Positions 14,511-23,085 of a DNA stretch of 37,287 nt are shown here, piece after piece (the stretch's first letter is position 1; each line of letters opens with the position of its first letter). The notes under the pieces were generated by a model. That model was given only the letters and a program-made list of their open reading frames with translations. It had not been told where the DNA came from and did not search any database. Location of the stretch: positions 1 through 37,287 of IMG/VR virus record IMGVR_UViG_3300037193_001896, one strand, 5' to 3'. This stretch comes from a virus. Both the position numbers and the translations under genes were made by a program.

Positions 14511-15191
14511 ATGAAAAATTCACTCATAAAGACCTATTACGGAGGTAAAGGAGGTAACGGAACCTATCAGACAATTATTAATAATATCAGACCTCACAAG
14601 GTCTTTGTTTCTCCCTTTTTAGGCAATGACGCGGTTTTGAGGTACAAAAGGCCAGCGCAATTTTCTATCGGTATTGATATAAATGAGGAAATAACGACGC
14701 TCTGGAAAGGCGTTAAAATTCCAAATTTCAAATTAATCACTGGAGACGGGCTGGAGTTCCTCAAAAATGAATCATTTGAAAAAGAAACAACTATATATTT
14801 AGATCCACCTTACCCCAAATTTTCCAGGCGCACTCAAGGGGACGTTTACAAATTCGAGTTTTCAAACGATCAACATGAAGAGCTCTTGAAGGTGGCCAAT
14901 AATTTGAGTTGTGATGTTTTGATAAGTACTTACGAAAACCCGATATACTCAAACCTTTTGAAAGGCTGGAACCTTAAAAAATTCAAAAGCACGACCAGGA
15001 ACGGAACCGCAATTGAGTTTCTGTATATGAATTTCGACAATAAAGAGGGGCTCTTGCATGACTATAGTTATTTAGGTGAGGACTTTATTGAACGACAAAG
15101 GATAAAAAGGAAAATAAACCGCTGGGTGAATAGGTTGAAAGTATTGCCACCACTGGAAAAGCATGCAATTATTAAACAGCTGCTGTCATAG
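14511..15191 (+). CDS. Dam-like N6-adenine DNA methyltransferase
   Basis: 226 aa from ATG 14511; an upstream GTG lies inside late promoter P2 and is unlikely. KTYYGGKGG (7-15) is motif X, VFVSPFLGNDAV (about 31-42) is motif I, and the catalytic DPPY stands at 98-101 in YLDPPYPKF, the order of the Dam/T4 Dam (alpha) class. The C-terminus is basic (RQRIKRKINRWVNR). The target is unknown. Its stop codon lies inside copy B of a 19-bp repeat family, and copy A covers its promoter region, which suggests autoregulation or a shared binding factor. Confidence 0.88.
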   Translation: MKNSLIKTYYGGKGGNGTYQTIINNIRPHKVFVSPFLGNDAVLRYKRPAQFSIGIDINEEITTLWKGVKIPNFKLITGDGLEFLKNESFEKETTIYLDPPYPKFSRRTQGDVYKFEFSNDQHEELLKVANNLSCDVLISTYENPIYSNLLKGWNLKKFKSTTRNGTAIEFLYMNFDNKEGLLHDYSYLGEDFIERQRIKRKINRWVNRLKVLPPLEKHAIIKQLLS

Positions 15192-15347
15192 TTAAAAATG
15201 TCTATAAGATCACATAGACGAAAATGTCTAGGAGGTCCGGAAAGCATAGCTAAAAATGTCTATGATTCCGGGAAAAGTTTTCACCATGGCCAGCATAGAC
15301 AAAAATATCTATAACCGCAGCCAGGTGACATAGTTGAAATTGACTGT
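15187..15347. repeat. Array of five 19-bp repeats downstream of the adenine methyltransferase
   Basis: Unit CATAGnnAAAAATGTCTAT at 15187-15205, 15213-15231 (ends CTAG), 15245-15263 and 15294-15312 (ATATCTAT), plus a degenerate copy at 15329-15347. Each unit is an imperfect palindrome, ATAGAC around an A-rich centre and GTCTAT. Start-to-start distances are 26, 32, 49 and 35 nt. The interval 15192-15368 has no other content. Possible roles are operator array, iteron origin or binding site of a phage protein. Confidence 0.8.
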
Positions 15348-15368
15348 GTCAGCTGTAACTTTAAAAAA

Positions 15369-15590
15369 ATGGAATTACCGAACCCCTCTTTTAGGATTGA
15401 TTTTCGCGACAAAACCAAATACATTCAATGTCTGGTCTGCAATTTAAAGTCATTCTACCCAGGAGACATTGACAACAAGTATTGCGGTCATTGTCATATT
15501 TTTCACGAAGACCCCGAAGAAATAAAAGTTTTCCAAGTCGAGTTCAATAAAAGGCTAATTCGTGAGGCCGTCAACCACCGCTCCAACTGA
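15369..15590 (+). CDS. Small zinc-ribbon protein
   Basis: 73 aa. CLVC (about 21-24) and CGHC (about 39-42), followed by HIFH, give a compact four-cysteine zinc site. The sequence around it, MELPNPSFRIDFRDKTKYIQ and YPGDIDNKYCGHCHIFHEDP, resembles a small zinc-ribbon type common in phages and plasmids whose function is not known. Its 3' end overlaps the convergent tail gene by 36 nt. Confidence 0.7.
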   Translation: MELPNPSFRIDFRDKTKYIQCLVCNLKSFYPGDIDNKYCGHCHIFHEDPEEIKVFQVEFNKRLIREAVNHRSN

Positions 15591-16091
15591 GGCGGACTGG
15601 TACCCGTCCAGCATCTTATCAATCAGTACTGAGATTTGCCCCCAGAAAAGCTTTTGAAACCATTTTTTAGGCTTGCCATAACTCTTTCCAATTCGGCTTT
15701 TTGCGATACCCCAGGCAATGCGCCGGGCTGCAATTTGATCTGAAGGAATGCGCGCCCCTTGCTTGTAACCAGGAACATATTTGAATTTCTCCAGGCCTGT
15801 TTTTAAAACAAACTCCTCCAGTACTTCAACCGGAGGCATTCTGGAGTAAAATAATTTATTAATGTCCCGGTGCCTTCCATAATCCAGGAAAGACAAAGAG
15901 ACCTGGCCGAGGGTGTCTTGCGTGGCGTTTACCGCTTGAGTTTCGAAGGATTCATATAAATCCTGACTGAAAACCAATTGTTTTTGCTTTATCCGATCTC
16001 TTAAAAGTCGGACTGTATTTTGCATCCAGTCGCCCAATTCTTTATTTACAAAGGCGTGGATTTCCTCTGGAGTCATTTTCGATTCACTCAT
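15555..16091 (-). CDS. Probable minor tail protein, 178 aa
   Basis: Soluble, helical and basic in the second half (AARRIAWGIAKSRIGKSYGK). No family recognised. ATGA overlap with the hub-like gene and position between it and the tape-measure unit support a tail or tail-assembly role. Residues about 50-75 (QAVNATQDTLGQVSLSFLDY) resemble a short beta-hairpin region. Confidence 0.65.
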   Translation of the reverse strand: MSESKMTPEEIHAFVNKELGDWMQNTVRLLRDRIKQKQLVFSQDLYESFETQAVNATQDTLGQVSLSFLDYGRHRDINKLFYSRMPPVEVLEEFVLKTGLEKFKYVPGYKQGARIPSDQIAARRIAWGIAKSRIGKSYGKPKKWFQKLFWGQISVLIDKMLDGYQSASVGAVVDGLTN

Positions 16092-17968
16092 ACGTCTGCT
16101 TTATAGAGTTCAAATTTTACGGCTTGTAAACCTTTCCTGGAGACAGAATAAGAAAGCTTTTTGACAAAGTAATTAACGCCCTCCAGCCTTATTTTTAGGC
16201 TCCAGTTAAATTGTAAGAGGTCGACTATTGATAAATAAACCGTCCTTTTCACAAGCTCGGTATTTTGTTCAAAATAGTCGTACTCTTTCCACCAGAGATT
16301 GTACAAGCCTTTCTGGCCAGTCCAGGCAAGGGTGTAATTGTTCAATACTGTTCCTTCCGAGTTGGTATCGTCGAAACAGGCCAGCACGGTTTGAGTAACT
16401 CCAGGTTGAAGGCCGTAGTAGAACAAAAGGCGCGGGCTAAAGTCGGAGGCCTCGTTGCCTCCAGGGTGCAAGGTGATAGCGTATTTATTCCCCCCGTCGA
16501 CGTGGTAAAGGGTACTCCAGGCGGTCTCCTTCGGGGTTTCCCCGTCCCCAAAAACCAGCTCACCGAGCGGTGATTTATCGGACTTCTGTGAGTAATACTC
16601 GTCTTTCGATTCAAATTTGTATCTGAATGTCACGCCGGTCGGCTCGCTCAACTCCATGTCGTATTCAGGGTTAAGCTTTCCGGTAAAGTCAACATAATCC
16701 TTTCTTAGAATCATGTTTTTGAGCCGGTATATTTTTAAAGTCTTGTTGACGTCGTCATAGTCGAATCCCAGGCAAAACATTTTTTTGAGCTCAATGAGAA
16801 ACTCGTTAATTGTCATGGAGGGCAAGTGGTTACCGGGCTTAATTCGGTAGTCGTACAAGTTGTATTCGAAGTCATAATAAGGCTTTTCAAACTTGCAAAG
16901 TGTCCGATTGTTGTAAATAATCAGCTTCTTAATATCGGGGTCTTTGACAAAATCTCCAGTGATTTTAATTCCGGTTTTGGCCTCAATCATGTCAAAGACA
17001 TAGGAAAGGTAAAACATAGGGCTAAAGGTCGCCCAATTAATTGTGGGCTCCTCTCCTGTGTACCTGTCGGCAATCCAGTCATTAAACGAATACTGGTTGT
17101 CATAATAGCCATTAATAAAGCCAGTAAAATTTTTTGTTTTCTCAGAATAGAGACCAGCGTTATTAATAAAAGGAAAGACAAAATTTTGCGCCGGGTAAGC
17201 ATTTGAAGCCGCCCCGTTGAGAACCGGTTTCAATTGATCGTGGTAAGCCTTAATCCAGTTTCTAGTTTGGTTTATTGTCCAGCCGGTATAATCATAAAAG
17301 TAAACGTCCAATTGTGCGTCAATGCCTGGCGTAAGTTGCTCAATTCGAAAGGAGGCTGGATTGCCACCACCGACGGCAAGAACACCCATATTTGCCGCGT
17401 TTATTTGGTCGCACACGTCGGCAACTCTCATGTATTCGGTTGTAATGGATTGGTCGGACTCAAAGTCCTTTTCATTGATCTTTACTTTAAAAGGGTTGGG
17501 TATTTGGTGGTAATCCTCCTGGTTGAACTCCAGGACTTTTTTTCCCTTCCAGGAAGAATTGTAAACGCCCTCTCCCACTGTTGTAAAATCAATTAAGTTA
17601 ACGTCCTGGTGTCCGAGTTCGCGGATATTTACGCCGCTGAAGACAGACCCCAAAAGGGACATTTGTGCCTGGAAGTTGACTTGGTATTTATCTTTAGAAA
17701 TTGAGCGAAAGATTAGCTCGCCACGCCTGAGGGGTAATCCCTCAACGAAAAGAGTGACTCCAGAATACCGCAACTTTGTTTTTTTAGCCAGGTTGAGGTT
17801 TTCCGGGTGTCCAAAAATCCTTGAATTTTTCTTGGTGGCCTTGAGTGTAAAAGGCATGGAAAAAGAGCCCGGTATAATGTCCGAAGAAAAAGAGGGGTTA
17901 TTTTCTTCAATCGAAATTGTTGCCTCTATGTCAATGCTTTCGTTTTTATCGGTGCGTAATTCAATCAT
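16088..17968 (-). CDS. Tail hub/baseplate-like structural protein
   Basis: 626 aa. The N-terminus (NPSFSSDIIPGSFSMPFTLK, then NSRIFGHPENL) and the C-terminal segment (FNWSLKIRLEGVNYFVKKLS, ending FELYKADV) match a widespread structural protein of Bacteroidota prophages that sits near the tape measure and is thought to form the tail hub or distal tail. The middle has long aromatic beta segments. It starts a separate late unit (P3) with the 178-aa gene behind it. Family placement is by resemblance. Confidence 0.65.
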   Translation of the reverse strand: MIELRTDKNESIDIEATISIEENNPSFSSDIIPGSFSMPFTLKATKKNSRIFGHPENLNLAKKTKLRYSGVTLFVEGLPLRRGELIFRSISKDKYQVNFQAQMSLLGSVFSGVNIRELGHQDVNLIDFTTVGEGVYNSSWKGKKVLEFNQEDYHQIPNPFKVKINEKDFESDQSITTEYMRVADVCDQINAANMGVLAVGGGNPASFRIEQLTPGIDAQLDVYFYDYTGWTINQTRNWIKAYHDQLKPVLNGAASNAYPAQNFVFPFINNAGLYSEKTKNFTGFINGYYDNQYSFNDWIADRYTGEEPTINWATFSPMFYLSYVFDMIEAKTGIKITGDFVKDPDIKKLIIYNNRTLCKFEKPYYDFEYNLYDYRIKPGNHLPSMTINEFLIELKKMFCLGFDYDDVNKTLKIYRLKNMILRKDYVDFTGKLNPEYDMELSEPTGVTFRYKFESKDEYYSQKSDKSPLGELVFGDGETPKETAWSTLYHVDGGNKYAITLHPGGNEASDFSPRLLFYYGLQPGVTQTVLACFDDTNSEGTVLNNYTLAWTGQKGLYNLWWKEYDYFEQNTELVKRTVYLSIVDLLQFNWSLKIRLEGVNYFVKKLSYSVSRKGLQAVKFELYKADV

Positions 17969-17972
17969 TAAA

Positions 17973-18040
17973 ACCTTTGATTATCGTGAGTAATCAAAGG
18001 TCTAGTGAATGAAAGGCCTAAAGTAGGACGCGTTTGTGAG
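17973..18040 (-). promoter_or_regulatory. Late promoter P3 with an 11-bp inverted repeat
   Basis: Minus strand: CTCACAAACGCGTCCTACT, then 20 nt to GACCTTTG (18002-17995). ACCTTTGATTA (18001-17991) and TAATCAAAGGT (17983-17973) form a perfect 11-bp inverted repeat with a 7-nt spacer that begins in the -7 box and ends 4 nt before the ATG. This fits an operator over the start site better than an mRNA hairpin, since the first arm would be only partly transcribed. Confidence 0.85.
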
Positions 18041-18589
18041 CTATGGTTGCCCTATAGGGCAAGCGGTTGAATCATTAACCGGTGGAACGTAATTCGGGTC
18101 ATTGCTTGAATTGGCTTTGCTGGTTCCGGTCGAGGTGTTATCGTCAAGGTAATATTGCTCTAAAGTAGTCCAGCCTTTACCGCCGGTATTTACTTGCGGC
18201 TCGAATCCAACACCCTTTTGAAATACTGGAGTGATTCCCTCAAATTGGGGGTTTCCACTGGCTCCAACCTGGAAAATTATTTGTATGTCTTCACTAGCTG
18301 GGAAACCTCCAACCGCTTTTACTCTCACATCTATTGTAATACTCAACGTGCCGTCGGAGCTTACAGAGTCCCACTGGTACGCATTTGAGGGAAGTTTTAC
18401 ACCTCCTGGTAAATCTGGTTTCCAAAAATATTCCCACCCCGTGCCAAATGAACCCGGCCCAAGGTACCGTGAAGAAATAATAAGAAAGTCCCCATCATAG
18501 ACAGTATTAATATTTATGGTCATGTTGATACGGGCGGTATCTGAATAAACTGAATGAACGGAGTTAATTATGACGTCTACAACTGCCAT
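18041..18589 (-). CDS. Tail-associated protein with Thr/Asn-rich end, 182 aa
   Basis: A beta-rich N-terminal domain of about 125 residues (VVDVIINSVHSVYSDTARIN; FLIISSRYLGPGSFG) is followed by a low-complexity linker (STGTSKANSSNDPNYVPPVN) and a short Cys-containing end (STACPIGQP). The end resembles the beginning of repeat modules found in Bacteroidota surface and tail proteins, so the module may be truncated here. Last gene of the 26166-18041 unit. Likely exposed on the tail tip. Confidence 0.6.
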   Translation of the reverse strand: MAVVDVIINSVHSVYSDTARINMTININTVYDGDFLIISSRYLGPGSFGTGWEYFWKPDLPGGVKLPSNAYQWDSVSSDGTLSITIDVRVKAVGGFPASEDIQIIFQVGASGNPQFEGITPVFQKGVGFEPQVNTGGKGWTTLEQYYLDDNTSTGTSKANSSNDPNYVPPVNDSTACPIGQP

Positions 18590-18599
18590 CTTTTTACAA

Positions 18600-19409
18600 T
18601 TATGGTTCTAAAGTATTTTTAACACAATAAGCTGAACTCTCAAGTACTCGCCAACCTGTAAGCCTTTCGGCTGGCTCTGTTATTTGAATATTTGACAAGG
18701 TTGCCTTGTTCCAAGGGTCGCCCGCGTCTTTTACTGTCACTGAATAGGTACCAGCTGGCAAGGCGGCAATGTCTTGAGTTGTTGCGCCGGTTGACCACAA
18801 ATAAGTATAAGAGCCGGTACCGCCAGAGGGGGTAATGTTAATTGAGCCGGTTGACTGGCCATGAGTCGCAACGTTTACTTTTGAAGTCAGGACAACGGCA
18901 ACTTGAGTATTTGGTACTTGAGGGATTACGCCTTGATATTCGGCAACAAAGACCTTTGCAACAAATTTGAAAGTTGTTCCTACTATGTCCGAAGACTGGC
19001 CGCCGTACTTAACCGACATTGACTCCAGGAGCAACGGAACGTCCATCGACCCGGCAAGCTTTACAGCCTTACTTTTTTGATCAAGGATAGCAATAAAAAG
19101 TCCGTTCAACATCTTTGAAAATAAAGACAACCTCACCTGGTCGTCCTTCGGTATCGTAACGCTTATCTGAGTTCTTAAATAAGCGGATCCGCCGTCACCA
19201 CTGGAGGGGTTTTCGAGCTCACAATTTTCTGGTAAAAACTCGAATTGACTGACTTTGTAACCGACCCGGCAAACCATATTCCCGGTAATAATTCCGTTTT
19301 CGTCCTGGTCAGGAATGCTTGCCACTTGTTGCCATGGTACCAGGTATAGGTTTACAGTTCCTCCGGGACTCGAACCAGCTTTGTTTTTAATGTCTGTTAG
19401 ATTTATCAT
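18600..19409 (-). CDS. Second tail-tube-like protein with a SprB-like repeat domain
   Basis: 269 aa. Residues 1-165 are a clear paralogue of the 170-aa tail-tube candidate at 30486-30998: LTDIKxKxG, PGGxVNLYLV, FEFxPxxCxL and the mid-protein VPLL motif are shared. Residues about 170-250 form a SprB repeat: HGQSTGSINITPSGGTGSYT, YLWSTGATTQDIAALPAGTY, then SVTVKDAG. This Ig-like module is named after the Flavobacterium gliding adhesin. The C-terminus is a short Trp/Cys tail. Probably a tail-tube or tail-tip subunit carrying an external domain for host contact or decoration. Confidence 0.75.
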   Translation of the reverse strand: MINLTDIKNKAGSSPGGTVNLYLVPWQQVASIPDQDENGIITGNMVCRVGYKVSQFEFLPENCELENPSSGDGGSAYLRTQISVTIPKDDQVRLSLFSKMLNGLFIAILDQKSKAVKLAGSMDVPLLLESMSVKYGGQSSDIVGTTFKFVAKVFVAEYQGVIPQVPNTQVAVVLTSKVNVATHGQSTGSINITPSGGTGSYTYLWSTGATTQDIAALPAGTYSVTVKDAGDPWNKATLSNIQITEPAERLTGWRVLESSAYCVKNTLEP

Positions 19410-21166
19410 AAGTCAGAAAAAGCGGGGTTTGAGTGTGCGTGGATGTAGTCAAATTCAATTGAGTTCATGTACTCCAGGTCTTTTAAAATTTTATGCTTGT
19501 CGGTCTGGAGAATGATTCTCACGAACCTATTTTTTAGGAGCTCAAATCTGTTTTCAGATACGAGGAAGTCAACCAGGTTCATTTTTTCCTGGCTGGTAAG
19601 GTGTCCCGAGTTTGCTTTAAACTTCCTCGTAAAGCTGGTATTGTATTCAATAAACTCACTGTCGGAGGTTGGGTCATATTGGTAAGGCAATGTCAATTCC
19701 GCCTCCTGGCCGTCAATCTCAATTGAGCTTTCAAATTTTCCCGTAAACCTCACCACCTCCATAAAGCCGAAAGAGTTTTGGAAGAGAAAGAAACGCTCGG
19801 TTGGAAAATACCGGTCATCTAAAATAAAGGTTCTTTCCTCGGTTGTATGAGTGGCCGCATCTGGTGCAATATTATTACCGCACCAGAGGGTGTATTTTTT
19901 TACAGTTTTAGAAGGTGCCAGGGTTGCAATTCCAAGTTGAGCAAAGCCAGCTGGAATAATTGCAACCTTATCTTTTGCACTAGCTGAAAATTTTAAATTG
20001 GTTGTGAGCGTCGTTCCATCGGTAAAATAAATTTTACCATACAACCAGAAACCGAAAGTAAAATTTTCATCGGCCAAAAAATGTAAAAACTCTTGCTGAG
20101 TTCGTGTCACTTTTTTCACTGGTGCCTGGTGAGTTAAAAAGGGTCTTACCTCTCCCATGTTGAAAAAGGTATTGCCTGGCCAATCAACGAAGCTTAGGCC
20201 GCCGTAAAAGCCGTTTTTAAGAGGACTTGTTATTGCTCCCTTCTCTTCTATCGGATTGCCGTAAAACTCTCTCACAACCGAATAGAAACGCTTTACCGCT
20301 TTGCTTGCGTAGGTGATTGAAGTTTGATTGAATGCGGGCAAGTCCGCCTCCAGGTAAGACAATACCGACCTTTTCAAATTAAATGAGTAATCACCATTAA
20401 TTGAGGGGTAGCCTTTCAGGCTCAAAACCTTTTTATATTCGTCGGATTCCTTAATGAACAAGTCGAGCTCATAACGGAAATTTTCTTGAAAGGCATTTGC
20501 AGAAGAAACAACAACCGGTATTGGATTTTTGCAAAATACATTCTCAATGTCCAACTCGTTTTCGTCTCCAGCTTCATACACTTCAACTTTGTCCAGGTAA
20601 ATATTTCCCGCCTCAATTAAAGGGTGTGCAACCTCGTCCATTCCACGAAGAACAAAGGCAACCAGACTTGAGCCGATACATTCAACAACACAGTACAACT
20701 CAATCCAGGTGTTTAAGGTCTCAAGTTGAGTTGTTGACTCGGAAAAGTTTTTGATGACCTTTACTCCTTCGCCGATCACAATTCGGTTTTTTTCTGTAAT
20801 AGTTACCGCACTTGAATTATCAGTATGAAAGTAAATCTCTGACCCGGTGTTGCCAATTGGGTTAGTTCCTGGAATGTAAACCCAGCCTTTTATTTTGTAC
20901 TTCTTACCTGTGACAAACGCCCATGAGGCGAAAGTAATGAGGTTTTGATACTGGTTTAATCCAGCATTTTTCAAGTACGAAATTTTTGCAGACGCTTCGG
21001 AGTCATCAAAGGTCAATACCTCCTCTCTTTCCAGAGTGTGCGGTGTATGTTGGATATATTGACCCATCCCGCCGCCGTTCATTATATCCCAGGAGCTCAA
21101 TTCCCTTTCGAAGGTACCTTGATTGCCTGACTCGAGTAAATTATTACCTATCTCAATAAATGCCAT
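19406..21166 (-). CDS. Large tail protein with N-terminal carbohydrate-binding-like domain
   Basis: 586 aa. Residues 1-200 look like a jelly-roll carbohydrate-binding domain: NLLESGNQGTFERELSSWDI at the start, KYKIKGWVYIPG and WIELYCVVEC in the core, and YLDKVEVYE at the end, all typical of such folds. The remainder is beta-rich with CKNPIPVVVSSANAF at about 220-235 and no recognised domain. Located between tail-completion and tail-tube-like genes. It may be a tail-tip adhesin or side protein; the carbohydrate-binding call is by pattern only. Confidence 0.6.
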   Translation of the reverse strand: MAFIEIGNNLLESGNQGTFERELSSWDIMNGGGMGQYIQHTPHTLEREEVLTFDDSEASAKISYLKNAGLNQYQNLITFASWAFVTGKKYKIKGWVYIPGTNPIGNTGSEIYFHTDNSSAVTITEKNRIVIGEGVKVIKNFSESTTQLETLNTWIELYCVVECIGSSLVAFVLRGMDEVAHPLIEAGNIYLDKVEVYEAGDENELDIENVFCKNPIPVVVSSANAFQENFRYELDLFIKESDEYKKVLSLKGYPSINGDYSFNLKRSVLSYLEADLPAFNQTSITYASKAVKRFYSVVREFYGNPIEEKGAITSPLKNGFYGGLSFVDWPGNTFFNMGEVRPFLTHQAPVKKVTRTQQEFLHFLADENFTFGFWLYGKIYFTDGTTLTTNLKFSASAKDKVAIIPAGFAQLGIATLAPSKTVKKYTLWCGNNIAPDAATHTTEERTFILDDRYFPTERFFLFQNSFGFMEVVRFTGKFESSIEIDGQEAELTLPYQYDPTSDSEFIEYNTSFTRKFKANSGHLTSQEKMNLVDFLVSENRFELLKNRFVRIILQTDKHKILKDLEYMNSIEFDYIHAHSNPAFSDL

Positions 21167-21173
21167 TTTTCTT

Positions 21174-21653
21174 TTATTTATCGGTTAGCCAGTCGGACTC
21201 ATTAAAGGAAAGATCAACCCAAGGCGTGTATTTAAAATCAAGCCTCCAGCCGTAACAATTATCACTGAACACCTTTCCCACTTTCGACCAGGTCAGGTTG
21301 TTAGAGTTCATGTATAGGAGCCCCTTTCGGCGGTCTTCCCTCATTTTGGATATAATGTCAAGTATTATTCGCTCGTGCGTAATTAGTACCTCTTTCAATT
21401 TTTCCTCGTCCCCTTGCCTCACTGGAGAAAGAATCCCAACACCTGAGGGAATATCGAGCGCGGTATTTACCGAGTTGTCAAAAACCCGTGGCTCAAAATA
21501 TTCCAGGAATAAACACGGGTATTGAATCTTTGACCTCAACTTGCCGGTAATCAACTCGTCCTCGTCGAGGTAGTAAAAGGATTTTATAAGCGGGTGACTG
21601 TTGGCAATGTTCTCCCAATAGGCCACATATTTTTCAAATGCTGACTCTCTCAT
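21174..21653 (-). CDS. Putative tail completion/terminator protein, 159 aa
   Basis: A soluble alpha/beta protein (MRESAFEKYVAYWENIANSH; YPCLFLEYFEPRVFD; WRLDFKYTPWVDL). The size, and the place after head-completion and before tail-tube-like genes, match tail terminator or head-tail joining proteins. No family was recognised from motifs. ATGA overlap with the upstream gene. Confidence 0.55.
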   Translation of the reverse strand: MRESAFEKYVAYWENIANSHPLIKSFYYLDEDELITGKLRSKIQYPCLFLEYFEPRVFDNSVNTALDIPSGVGILSPVRQGDEEKLKEVLITHERIILDIISKMREDRRKGLLYMNSNNLTWSKVGKVFSDNCYGWRLDFKYTPWVDLSFNESDWLTDK

Positions 21654-22489
21654 TTTTTGGATTTCAATTTTTGTTCATTGATTCTTTGTTGCTCCAGGTC
21701 AAGGTTTGTGAGGACTGTGTGAAGATTGTAAAAGGCTGTCTTGTCATAGTCACCGTAAAGTCCCTGGCTGGCCACGTCCCTTATTATCTCAACCCAGCTT
21801 GCGCCGTCTCCCTTGCTTTCGTCGCCTGGCTTTCTCTCCGGGAATAGATTTTTATAAGTCTGTATTATGTCGAGCTTGCATCCGACAAAGAAGTACAACA
21901 CCGTCAACTTTATCTCCAGCGGCACTTTTTTGAATTTCTTTGCCCTCTTGGTCATCAGGTAGTAATTGAACTTTTGCCGACGGTCTCCAGTCTGAGAGGC
22001 TGGAAACAATTTCAAAAGGAACCAAAACCACTTGGAAGGGCGGCAAAGAGTTGCCACCAGCTTGTCCAGGTCGTCCAGTCCTTCAGGAATACGGCTCAAG
22101 TAATTGTCCGCGTAGGTGTATTCAATCATTACAGCATTACTCAACCTTTCAGCTGGTAAATAATACCGGGTCAGGCCGACGCGGAAAGAGGGAATAAAAG
22201 TCCTCGTCGGGAAAGTATCAAAAAGAAAATTGACCACTTTTAAGAGGTCAAACATTTTGTGAGCTTCCAGACTCAAAAAGTTATTCAATCTTTTCTCCTC
22301 CTCCTTTGGATTCAGAAGGATTTGTAAAGCTCTCATTTTCGCCGCCTCAATTGCCTGTTTTGAATTGCCAGCGGCATAAATGAGCTGGTTAATTTTTTTA
22401 AATTGTTCGCCTGAGAGCTCCTCCCAGCTGGTCGGTATCTCCTGTTGAAAGGTTATTTCCGACCCATTAAAGAACCTAATATTTTCCAT
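21650..22489 (-). CDS. Conserved-looking phage protein, 279 aa, virion assembly
   Basis: The start is taken as ATG 22489 (MENIRFFNGSEITFQQEIPT), which overlaps the spanin-like gene by 37 nt; an earlier start would overlap it by over 100 nt. Predominantly helical (EELSGEQFKKINQLIYAAGN; LSLEAHKMFDLLKVVNFLFD). No enzymatic motif. Its position in the late operon points to an assembly or tail-chaperone role, unproven. Confidence 0.6.
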   Translation of the reverse strand: MENIRFFNGSEITFQQEIPTSWEELSGEQFKKINQLIYAAGNSKQAIEAAKMRALQILLNPKEEEKRLNNFLSLEAHKMFDLLKVVNFLFDTFPTRTFIPSFRVGLTRYYLPAERLSNAVMIEYTYADNYLSRIPEGLDDLDKLVATLCRPSKWFWFLLKLFPASQTGDRRQKFNYYLMTKRAKKFKKVPLEIKLTVLYFFVGCKLDIIQTYKNLFPERKPGDESKGDGASWVEIIRDVASQGLYGDYDKTAFYNLHTVLTNLDLEQQRINEQKLKSKK

Positions 22490-23085
22490 ACACCGCCCCC
22501 TGGCCAAATCTTTATGTAAAACCTGTAAACACAATACAACAATAAAGCAATCAAAATGAGCCATAGCCACCAGGAAAAAGACTTGCTCTTTGTCTTGGTA
22601 ATATTGGTTGACTTCACCTTGGAGTCATTGTCGCTTTTGGCTTTCACCTTGGTTTTTGACTTGTCCTTGTTGTGGCTGTCAACCTTGGTTTTATTGTCGC
22701 TATTGGTTTTGTTATTCACTTTTATTTTAGTCCTTGTAGGAATAAAAGTTGTCGTTGTCTCTTTCTGCAGCACGACTTTTTTATTACTGGCTACTGAATA
22801 AAACAAGTCGGAGACCTTCACCAAAGTAAAGTCAATGTCCCCCTTTTTTATTTTCAGACTGTCTCCAACGTTGAGTCCGAGCGGTACCAAGTCTTTTACT
22901 GGTATAAAATCTTTTACCGCCTGGTTGATTGTGTCAGCTGACGTTGACTTGCTCGTACTCCTGGAGGATGAGCAACCGCCAAAGACTATTGTTATAAAAA
23001 TTATTAGCACCACGCAAACCAGGCTCATTGCATAAGTCAATACAACTTGGTTCATTACCGACCTTAAATCCTTTCTCCCTTCCAT
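22453..23085 (-). CDS. Putative unimolecular spanin (lipoprotein plus C-terminal membrane helix)
   Basis: 210 aa. The N-terminal hydrophobic run (VVLTYAMSLVCVVLIIFITI) ends in VFGGC, a lipobox with Cys38. A hydrophilic Lys/Thr/Asn/Ser-rich span follows, with repetitive low complexity at about 115-165. The C-terminus has a second helix, WWLWLILIALLLYCVYRF. Lipid anchor to the outer membrane at one end and an inner-membrane helix at the other is the definition of a u-spanin, which fuses the two membranes at the end of lysis. It overlaps a putative holin gene. Caveat: the lipobox is not canonical at all positions. Confidence 0.6.
   Translation of the reverse strand: MEGRKDLRSVMNQVVLTYAMSLVCVVLIIFITIVFGGCSSSRSTSKSTSADTINQAVKDFIPVKDLVPLGLNVGDSLKIKKGDIDFTLVKVSDLFYSVASNKKVVLQKETTTTFIPTRTKIKVNNKTNSDNKTKVDSHNKDKSKTKVKAKSDNDSKVKSTNITKTKSKSFSWWLWLILIALLLYCVYRFYIKIWPGGGVWKILGSLMGRK

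Noticed and set aside
15187-15347. CRISPR array
   Set aside because: Repeats are 19 bp, palindromic and unevenly spaced by 7-30 nt, with no cas genes; they look like protein-binding sites.
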